The notes below the pieces were generated by a model, which saw only the letters and a program-made list of their open reading frames with translations, was not told where the DNA came from and made no database searches. From the NCBI GenBank assembly GCA_021464245.1, contig JADCRB010000068.1, forward strand, positions 13,989,351-14,053,350: DNA of 64,000 nt, in the 5' to 3' direction. Source of the DNA: Carallia brachiata (lineage: Eukaryota; Streptophyta; Magnoliopsida; Malpighiales; Rhizophoraceae). The translations under genes were made by a program, and so were the position numbers. Below are positions 54,994-64,000 of the stretch, in pieces. Each line of letters opens with the position of its first letter. Positions within the stretch are counted from its first letter, which is position 1.

Positions 54994-57900
54994 TTACAGC
55001 GTATGGCACATACACTCGTTACACCGTGGATAACGGTAAACGCTCCTACCAATGGGTCTTCCGAATACATGTTTAGTTTGTCTAACTGCCTTTCTAATTC
55101 TCTGCTCGAACACTTTCCATTCTATTGTATTGTTCTTGCCGAAGATGGCTGCGAGTCTCCGCTTGTTTGGTCGTATTGTTGGCATCCGGCCACCACCATA
55201 GTATATTCGGTAACCAGAAACCAAAGATGACAGCTGACTCCCTGAGTCCGTCATGGCGAATGCATCGGCGGCAGTACAAGCTATGAAGTCCAGTGCTGCC
55301 AGCTACAGTGAGTATAAGATCATCAAGCATTGCCATGACGTTAACATGAAAAGAATTCCATCAGTGATAAAATATGACAAGAATTTAAGGGTCCATAAAT
55401 CAGTCAATGGGGTCGCATAATAACTGTATAATGAGGACCAAAATCACGTATCCCCCGCCCCAATTGGCAACGTTTATGTCGTGTGAGATGTAATCTCATA
55501 AAAATGTTCATCAAATGTACTAGATTTCTGTCAAATTCTATACAAATAATTTGACAACTCAACCATATTTCCTCCACACCATTCCTCCTTTCTTTCTTTC
55601 AAGGGACTTCAGCTCCAGCCCAATGGTGTAGTTAAAACTTATGCTCAGAAGTTTCAAAGTTCAAGTCCCACTCTTGCCCTATCTAAAAGAAAAGGTTCTT
55701 TTTTTTGTTCAAAACAAGATTAACCCATCCGACATAAACTGTTTAATCCATTGAAAATTGTAAAGCCGCAAGAATAAGTAAATGATGAACCCCATGCTGC
55801 TACCTGTGATGAAAAGTTCAAGAATGGTTGAAGTTCAGATGCTGACAGCAATTTCTCTTTAGTAACTAGATTAGGGTATAGGCTTGTTAAAGCAGCAAGT
55901 CTTGGTGCCCCACCATATATATTTGCACCTGCAACAAATAAACGCGTCTTCCGCCTGAATCCAAGGGCAGCAAGTGTAAGTATTGCTTCTTCAGGTGTTA
56001 GTGGGCATAGGCCTTCTGACCTGAGTTCTGCTGGTGAGGGTAGCCTGCAGCAAGTCAAAACAATTTCCGGATAAACAACTAGTCATTGCAGCATATCTGA
56101 TTTTGCTCATGAAATGGCAGAGTCTTTATCCCAACATTGGCTATTGACAATATAAAACATAGAAAGGAAAAATTAGAGTAATATGGCCCTAAACAATGGT
56201 AATCACCCATAACACCCAACCACCCAAAAAAAAAACAAAAAAAAAGAACAAAAGAGGCAAGGAAAAGTTTGTAGGTCAAATGTTAGCTAAGTGTATCAGA
56301 GGTCACAACACAATCGTTGGGAACTTGAATGCTGGGAACCACTGCCAAACGAAATAAGATGACAATGCTCACCAAAAGGCGTATTTATGGGCCAGTTGCC
56401 ATCACTTCAACATCTGTATAATTTGGATTCTAGTTTAAAACTTCATACACCACAACTTCAATCTGAACACCTATAGATGGAGTGTACTTGGTCATGGAAT
56501 CAGATCAAAACAACGAATATCATGCTTGCAGTCAAATTAGATTAGGGAGAAAAATCAGGCATTCCTCTGTCATTCTGGGCATCCACTGAGAGTTGAAGAC
56601 ATTTAAATTTGAACAACATAGGCTTCCTTTTGCTGAACCTAAACTAACCGTACTTAGTGAATAGTGCATATTTACAGAACCTGTAAATCCAGCAGAATGG
56701 AATAAAAAATAATATGCATACTTGCACACAGAGCATAGCAATTATATGGACATGCAAAACAGCATGGAAAGCTGAAGAAGTGCATACTTCTTTGTCTCCT
56801 CCAAAAGAGTCAAAGCAGGGAAATGAATTTTACGATATGCTTCTAACTCTTTTCTTTCTTCTTCGCCACCACCATATTCACACAGAGAATGTGCTACCAT
56901 GTCAATTTCAAATCTCAGGTGTAGAGCCAGATATCTTGAAGCTTTCATAGCACGAACACCCTTGGCTTTTGTATTTGGTTCCGCATAAGTTCCAACAAGA
57001 TAGTGATCTAATGGTCCAGGATGAACTGTATATTTCCGCAGTCTTTGAATGAGTATAGCACCAGTTTCTTGTATTTTGGGAACAAATTGCAGAGCGTGAA
57101 AATTACATCTGCATCGAAGTCTCTAGATGAAATCCTCATATCAGGACAAGCATAGTAATGATGAGTAAGGATAAAAATATGAAATGTAATCCTTGTAACT
57201 AACCAGCAGTTGCAATGAACTGGAGTACCAAAGACCAAAGATTTACCTGCAACTGGAAGGGTATTGGATCAAATGCCAAACGATTTCCGAATCCAATGAA
57301 ATGCACAACTCTATTCTTAAGTAAAATGGGAAGGATGTTTTTCACGTAAAAACTCGGTTTTGACTCTTTCCTAAGATCTCCATCTGTCACCTGAATAGCA
57401 GTTCAAATGTCATTATTATCACCACATTATTGAACCTCAAACATGATCAACTAAGACAGGCTCAAAATAAATTTAGCTATAAACTCACAACGCTACCAAT
57501 TGCCTCCAGATCTAATGATTGCAACTCTTCGGGAAGTTCCTTCACTATCCGAATATCAGGCATCAGGTAATTGATAAAATGCTCCTCTTGATATATATCA
57601 CGGAATTGGCTGGAAAACAGAAATTAATATTTTTCACATTACATCTAAATTATGTGCAAGAGCTTCCAAAGCAAGCTTATTTTAAGTACTCTCAAATACA
57701 ACAAATGCAGCAAGCATAAAAAATTTTGGAGTGGCAATAGTATCACAAGCTTGTCTATATGCAAAGACTAGAAAAACAGGAAGAATGAGAACGTAAGTCA
57801 CCTAACATCTTTCCAGACACTACTGTACATAAATGTAGGAATGACAAGAGTTGAATTCAACAACCGCGCAATAACTACGGCATTGCACACCTGTTTCAAA

Positions 57901-59829
57901 CACAATGAATTCAAAGGAACTAAAAATAACAATCAAGACATACATGCTACAACTTCAGAATCGAAGAGAATTTATGCCCAAAAAAACGATAGAATTAGTC
58001 ACATTTTAGAAAAACATTCATGTCTTAGCTTTACTTACAGCTACCCGCTGCTGGTTCATCCCACCATTTGCAGTGACCATAATGTAACCGTTTTTTCCTC
58101 CTATTAACACATCACAGAGAAATACAATGTCAAAACCATTATAGAACCAACCATAAGATGCACATTCATACTTGTTTTCAAGATATCGAAGATATATGAC
58201 ACTGTGGAGATTGATAAACATGCAGATTCCAACTGGAAGTCACAAGAAACCAAGTCGTAAAGCCACCACATCCCTACCCATACCCCAAAAAAAGCAGACA
58301 GGAGAGAGAAAATGGGGGAGGGGGAACGATTACCACTGGGCACCCAATTACGCTGATCAGCACAAGGTCTCCAAGCTGAGGCAGGCACAAACGGCTCCTG
58401 CCACAGGTCTTTTGGCTCACCTTTGTTCTATACCAAGCATGGCAAAGAAATTAATGAATACAAGGATAAAAACTGTGGCTGAAACTTATGCATGTGCAAG
58501 AGCTAAACCTAAACTGATAAGCTAAATAGTTCACTGCCAAAATACAAGTTCAATACCTCTGCCAGTGCATGCGCAGCCAAAGCCAACATCCTATTATATG
58601 GACCTTTTTGCAGCCTTTTCACTTTGTTGAACTTTCTCCATTGTCCCTACATGGATTGCAACTACATGTCAAGAACAATTTAAATTGTATACATGGATAT
58701 TGCCCTGTATATAATAAATTGAAAATTATGGAAACAGTTACACAACTTTTCATTAGTATAATACAAATAGCAAAGTCCATTATCGCATTCCACAAGACAC
58801 ATTGCAAACTATTTATTTGAGAATTTCCCAACTACTATTGTTTTCATCCACAATCATATTAAACGTGGACTGCATAGGGCTACACGTTGAAGCTATTCGA
58901 TTCTTCATATTGATGTTTCTCAAGTTAGTCTTGGTGGGACTATATTGCCCGGTCTTTATTGCAGGGACGGAATCCAAATATGAAATATGCCAATTAAGAA
59001 ATTGTACATTGTTTTCTCATAATTTGCTTATGAAAGTAACTCTATATCTTAAGTTAAAAGAGTTTTTTGTTTTTCCGGTTACTAATGCAGAGTCACTAAC
59101 GTTTTCTTTCTCATCCACAAGAAGAGTGCCCGTTGAAATGAAGTTTCAAGAGGATACCTAATTGGCTACTCAACAAATTCTTAATCTGAGAACGGCAATT
59201 CATCCCTTCTCAAAATAGAGCAACTTTTTTTTATTTTTTAATGAATTATCATAGAAATGCAATCGACGTCAATCCTCAAAGCTAGCCAATAATAATAATA
59301 ATAATAATATGAAAAATTAAGCAGGAGTTCCATATTTTTATACCTCAACAACAGAGACGGAAAAGGAAGAGGAGTTGTGAAAAGAAGAAGGATCTTGATG
59401 GTGGTGGTGGTGGTGGTGGGAAAGGGCTCGACGATCTTGGAGACGCAAAAGCATAAACAAATTAACCAAGAAATACAAACCCACCAACCCAATCACTCCC
59501 TTCACTCTCTTTCTCTGATACCACGCCCTCCCTCCTCCTCCACCCCCTCCACTTCCGCCTCCTCTTTTCTTGATTCCCCTATTTATATTTAGCTGCCTCC
59601 AATTCCGATCCCAAAATGAACCCCCCATCGAGCTGGACAAGCCGTTTGGGGCCCGAGAAAGCCCATCTTCAGCACCTGGTAGGAACCGAGAGGGACCCAT
59701 CCGAGGAGATGGGGTAGAGGCGGACCTGGCATGGAAAGAAGAGCCGTTGGTAGTATCGGTCAGATCCGGCAGCGAAGTGATCCTGGAAACTTGCGTTTGC
59801 TGCTCTACAACGATTGGGAGTGCGGCCAT
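54994..59829 (-). CDS. Plant O-fucosyltransferase family protein, 10 exons, 656 codons
   Basis: Exons (minus): 59829-59344, 58646-58557, 58427-58334, 58100-58039, 57890-57802, 57609-57489, 57390-57247, 57122-56788, 56044-55804, 55302-54994 (TAA); 1971 nt with phase kept. It is a type II Golgi protein: a Ser/Pro-rich cytosolic tail, Gly run, basic RKRVK, one membrane anchor (about residues 111-129), then a stem with seven His coded by a CAC microsatellite. The luminal domain has the family marks VTANGGMNQQR, VCNAVVIARLLNSTLVIPTF, HFIGFGNRLAFDP, LRFEIDMVAHSLC, FVAGANIYGG, AFAMTDSGSQLSSLVSGYRI and the tail RSVYRYPRCNECMC. It would transfer fucose from GDP-fucose; the acceptor is unknown. An in-frame ATG at 59847 gives six more residues; 59829 has the better family-like start (MAALPIVVEQQ). 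The last exon is duplicated at 8641-8943. Confidence 0.92.
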
Positions 59830-62188
59830 CTGATCAAAAATAAACAAAAATAACAGTGAAATTGAGATTCCCTCTCTTTAGATTTCAGTTTTCTTTTATT
59901 TTTTTTGGGACAAGGAAAGAAGGAACGAGACCCACGAAAGCAGCAGCTTCGTTAGTCTTCCTTCGTTCGCTCTTCAGTTTTTTTTTTTTTTTTCCTGTAT
60001 TTATTAAGTGGAAAGTTGTCCGAATCAAGCGCAATTCATTCGGACAACTTTCCACCTGATCGTTGCCAATGCCAAGTTGCCAACCCCCAAGCGCTGCTTC
60101 AGCTTCTTTTGTGTTACCTTTTTTCTTTTTCTATTAAAAAAAATATTGGCTCATCAAATCCTTAGATAGGAATTAGGATATTTTTTATTTGTTTCTTTGA
60201 ATTTCATTCAATAATTCTAAAAAGACTGACTCACTACCGAACACCGAATGAGGCAGACCATGATTTCGCCACTTGAGTCTTAATGAGCAAGCCTAATCTC
60301 AAATGCTACGTATTACTATTTACACTAAAAAGGATTCTTAATATGAGTCAGTCAGAGGGAATGCAAGTGCAAAAATTCGAACTAAAACTCGCAATGTGAA
60401 AATAGGCCGATTAGTTACTGAACTACTATTTCGATGGTCTTTTGTGTTACTTGGAATCTTACACCATGTTTGGCAAAATTTTATGAGAAAGGAAAAAGAA
60501 AGGAAAATTTTAAAATTTTCTACTCATTTCTTTTCTATTCATTTTTTATCCATTCAAATAATTACTTTTTACTTTTTCTCTCACAAATTACTATTCATTT
60601 TCTTTTTCATAACTGTCTAATCATTACATTTTATCAATTATAATATCATCATTATTATATTATTTTCTATTTTTTTTTTATTTACTTTCTACTCAAATTC
60701 TCACTGACCAATCAAAGCATTAGGAACAGATAAAGGAAAATTTGGGCGACAAGTGTCGATGAGAATAATATGGTGGGCGTACTTTAATCTAATAAAAATT
60801 TTTATTGAATTTTTAACTTGAAAAAAATATACATATACCGTTAAATAGATTGTAAAATTCCATCTGCCACTTACGACATTGTTAAATAATCAAATTCTTT
60901 CTTTCAAAGGAGTTAAAAGTCGAGAAGTCGTTTTGTTTTGCGGGGGCTCAGAAACGGAGAAGCTTCCCGATGCGGATTCAAGTGGTTCTGCACCATCAAG
61001 CGTTTCGACTGAAAAGGAAATTAACAAATGAAAAATGCAAAAGAGTGAAAGACAGCGAAGAAATTTCGGATTCTAAAAGTAGCAGCAAAAAATTATGAAA
61101 TATAATTTTCTTTTTGAAAAAATAATTTATGTGCGGCCAAACGCATGGATGATGGATGGTTGAAATTGAATTGTTTAACACAAATAAATAAATAATGATA
61201 AACGGACTCCGTTTTGAATAATAGAATGAAATTTATGTATTAAAATTATTAAACGTTTAAGTGGATTATAGAACACATGAAAGTCAAAGGGCTTTCAAAG
61301 TTTTATTTTTTATTTTAAAAATTAATAGTCTAACAATTAGAAGATAAAAGATTATAATACTAATACTTCGTTGGAAGTCATTGTTTTTAATTATTTTATT
61401 TATTGTTTTTGAAGCCCATTACCAATTTAAAGGGAGTAAACCAAATTAACATAACAAAAACACCATTACGTAATTTTGTTTAATAAGTAGCAACACAATT
61501 TAATCTAAATATGTTTAACAATTTTTTTTATATTTTATTTTTCATAATTTAATCATTAATGGTTCATATTAATTTCAAACTCTTTGAAATCTCATATGTA
61601 AAGTTTCCATGTTTTTTTTAGTGTATTTACCATAGGTAATTAATCAATGGTTTCCACCAGAAAGCTGAAAAGAATCCTATCCAACTTCATTTTGTTTGGT
61701 TCCGCCCCAGCAAAAAGGAATAAACAAACCTCTACCACAACGCATTAAAATAAAATCCTGAGCAGATGGCAGGAAAGCATTTACTGTTGGATTTGCGTTT
61801 TGTAGAAAGGAAATTGAAAGACCCCTTCAAGCTTACATGAGCCGTAACTCTTTGGTTTCCAGCTGTCCAGCCTCAGAAACGTCTCTACAAGATGATTTTT
61901 CTTTGCGCATAACCATAACCTGGCGAAGCCTTGTGCTTGCCAGAACTTGTGCTTGCTAGAATTATATGAAAAATCTTATTTTGCTGCAGCACACCTTGAA
62001 CGTGCTGGCGCATCCGAAGATTCAATTATAGAACCATTTACAATCAAGTGTAAACGCAGTACATGCGTGATGTTTGGGACATAATTACACATCTCTCTGA
62101 TCGTGTTTCATATATGTGATTTTTCTCTGTATGGCTGCTGTGTACAAAACTGGAAGCTTTACTTCCTCGTTGAAGGCGGCTGGGAAAC
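59830..62188. other. Intergenic: O-fucosyltransferase promoter and receptor-kinase 3' flank
   Basis: 59830-60060 is the 5' UTR/promoter side of the O-fucosyltransferase gene and holds a perfect hairpin. 60150-61600 is AT-rich with no gene. 61650-62188 has mixed composition and probably includes the 3' UTR of the receptor kinase. Confidence 0.4.
60008..60055. repeat. Perfect 18-bp hairpin upstream of the O-fucosyltransferase gene
   Basis: The arm 60008-60025 (GTGGAAAGTTGTCCGAAT) is the exact reverse complement of 60038-60055; the loop is CAAGCGCAATTC. It lies about 180-225 bases upstream of the start codon. There is no T run directly after either arm on the expected strand, so it does not look like a simple terminator. 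Confidence 0.95.
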
Positions 62189-63778
62189 TCAGAATGACAT
62201 ATCAATTACCTCGTGATCAGGTGTCTTGTATGCAAATCCTGATTCATCACTGGAACGCCGTTTGACCACACTTGCCCTCTGCACTAACCGCACCAAAGCT
62301 TGCACAACTTCGGACATAGGAGGGCGAAACTCAGGCTCCGGCTGGTTGACAATAACAAGTTTTATATTCCTCATTAAATTGCAAAGATGATCTCACAAAA
62401 CAACTAGAATTTAGGGGGAAAAAAAAAAGGAGTTCCCAAGCAGGCACACATCTATGCACACATGGTCCGCAACTGTCGTATTACTGTGCTCACTGTGTTG
62501 CACCATCTTAAATTCATTTTGCTAGAAGCAAACTGAACAAATCCCTCTTTATTTTCAAATGACAAATTACATAGGATACCATCGGCAACTCTCCATCTGT
62601 TTTTCTAGTTGTGCTCCATAGTCAAGCTTCCATATCATTAAGCTTTGATTTGTTTTTCCAACCCACAACGGACTTTATGCTTATTTTTGTACTGATAGCT
62701 ATGGTTAACATATAATTCCATGTTAAAATCATTGCTTACCTGAACACATAGGGCAATAATGTCAGCAAATCGCGAAAGAGACTTTGCAGGATACATCCCA
62801 TTTAAGGATGGATCCACCATTTTAGCCAAGGCATCAATGTCATGCAGTTGGGGAGTTGCCCATCGGACAAGTGATTGCTCTGGTCTCGGCCTTGAACTGT
62901 GTGACATAAAAAATCAGATGAAGATGCCATACAATATAAACCAAATACAAGATTTAGGCCCATGAATCATTCAAGAAGGAGGCATTACCTGTCCAGTGGC
63001 TTCCGACCAGTCAACAGCTCCAACATCACCACCCCAAAGCTGTACACATCACTTTTCACAGTATACACTCCTGACAAGGCAAATTCTGGAGCACTATAGC
63101 CAAACGAACCTACCATCTGTGTTGAAATCTGTCAACATAAAAGAGTCCATAGTTATTCAGCCTGCATAGAACATTGGCAGTGGCAAGAGTTCCACAAAGC
63201 ATGAAAAATTAAGAAAATCCAGCCATCACCAAGCTATAGACGACAACCAATCCCTTTTCCTTACCTGTCTCTCTGTGTTTGGATTCAGAGCAGCCAAGCC
63301 ACAGTCAGACAAGTGCGGATTAAGCTCCTCATCAAGTAAAATATTTGCTGACTTGAAGTTTCTATGTACAACTGAAGGCAAGCATACTTCATGCAGGTAT
63401 CTGATAGAGATCCCAAAATCCCAAAAGGACGTCAGGCATGGCATAATCAAGCGAGAGAGAGAGAGAGATAAGAATATAGGAATAACATCATACACAGGTA
63501 ACATACTCTAATGCCCGGGCAGTGCCAAGTGCTATCCTGACACGTGCATTCCATGATAGCTCCTTGCTGCTATCTTCAGCAAAGTGAAGCATATCATGCA
63601 AACTTCCCTTTTCTATATATTCATATACCAAAAGACGCTGCCCATGCTCTGCACAATATCCTACCAGGGAAACAATATTTGGGTGCCTCAACCGTGACAT
63701 GTTCGAAACAGCTTCAAGAAAGTTATCCTCTTCCTGCAATGACAGGGCTGAATTGTCGATCTTCTTAACTGCCAGTCT
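62189..63778 (-). CDS. STRUBBELIG-receptor-family kinase (SRF6/SRF7-like), 3' exons only
   Basis: Exons in the window (minus): 63778-63507, 63400-63265, 63128-62989, 62896-62740, 62341-62189 (TGA). Upstream exons (LRR ectodomain, membrane span, glycine loop) lie beyond the right edge. Kinase marks in order: AVKKID (Lys kept), [33 protein letters not shown] (HRN instead of HRD), SDCGLAAL (DCG instead of DFG), [39 protein letters not shown] and [20 protein letters not shown]. The tail [13 protein letters not shown] ends in VIDMSF. The HRN/DCG changes are typical of this family and suggest an inactive or atypical kinase at the plasma membrane. The tail and [19 protein letters not shown] segment fit SRF6/SRF7. 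The first listed exon start could be 63776 instead. Confidence 0.92.
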
Positions 63779-64000
63779 CTGGATCAACAGAACAGATTTG
63801 GGTATCTTTATTGCTGGAACAATATTTAGCACAATAACAAGCCAAAATTACGCCCAACAACAAATCCAAAAGGAGAATAAATCTCATGAGAATGGGCAAC
63901 CTAATCACCTAGAAAAGGTGCCCTGGTGTACTTGACGACACAAGTATAATGCGAGGATATAGGATGCTTAGAAAGAACAAACTAAAGGTTCTTGGTTCCA
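63779..64000 (-). other. Intron of the SRF-like kinase gene, running off the window
   Basis: No clear kinase exon is seen here. A minus-strand stretch ending at a possible GT donor near 63908 (YTRAPFL) could be exon sequence but does not match the glycine-loop wording expected, so I leave it as intron. Confidence 0.4.

Noticed and set aside
58172..58525. Plus-strand open frame of 117 codons
   Set aside because: It lies over exon 3 and introns of the O-fucosyltransferase gene on the other strand and has no protein features.
60008..60055. Calling the 18-bp hairpin a microRNA gene
   Set aside because: The stem is too short and too perfect with a small loop, and no extended precursor pairing is seen outside the arms.
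1..64000. tRNA, rRNA, CRISPR arrays, bacterial-type operons
   Set aside because: I looked for cloverleaf-type tRNA boxes, rRNA-like conserved blocks and regular spaced repeats, and saw none. The DNA is plant nuclear.

Overview
This is a stretch of nuclear plant chromosome. Its genes have many introns with GT/AG junctions that can be read by eye, the intergenic DNA is very AT-rich, and all recognisable proteins are plant families. The protein set (BAH-PHD reader, plant UBX protein, STRUBBELIG-family kinase, SBT2-type subtilase, plant O-fucosyltransferase) fits a eudicot. Genus cannot be fixed from the sequence alone.

Layout. (1) 0.5-6.0 kb, + strand: a 14-exon organelle-type AAA ATPase, reconstructed to 605 codons. 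(2) 6-40 kb: a repeat-rich, rearranged zone around one intact SBT2-type subtilase (15.0-18.6 kb, - strand, 821 codons). It holds a truncated subtilase copy (11.7-13.1 kb), a stray copy of an O-fucosyltransferase last exon (8.6-8.9 kb), a BAP31-like first exon split by a transposon (20.9-22.1 kb), an ammonium-transporter fragment (31.6 kb), two LINE remnants, several TIR/foldback DNA transposons with visible target-site duplications, and scattered copies of two tiny hydrophobic-protein families (A and B). (3) 40.7-47.7 kb, - strand: an EBS/SHL-type BAH-PHD chromatin reader and a PUX (SEP-UBX) protein in tandem. (4) 48-53 kb: AT-rich intergenic DNA with degenerate repeats. (5) 53.3-55.3 kb: broken copies of families A and B followed by the 3' end of an O-fucosyltransferase gene (55.0-59.8 kb, - strand, 656 codons). 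This block is an inverted, still collinear copy of 8.6-11.6 kb. (6) 62.2-64 kb, - strand: the 3' exons of an SRF6/SRF7-like receptor kinase with HRN and DCG in place of HRD and DFG; its 5' part lies beyond the window.

The housekeeping genes do not form a pathway. The two most distinctive themes are repeated duplication of a module (O-fucosyltransferase 3' end, subtilase 3' end, small membrane-protein genes A and B) in direct and inverted orientation, and decay of most copies while one family A gene (29.6 kb) and one family B gene (34.2 kb) keep open frames. From memory, Arabidopsis has EBS and PUX3 as neighbours (At4g22140/At4g22150) and an AAA ATPase and PUX4 close together (At4g04180/At4g04210), so this window looks syntenic to those chromosome 4 regions; this was not checked by search.
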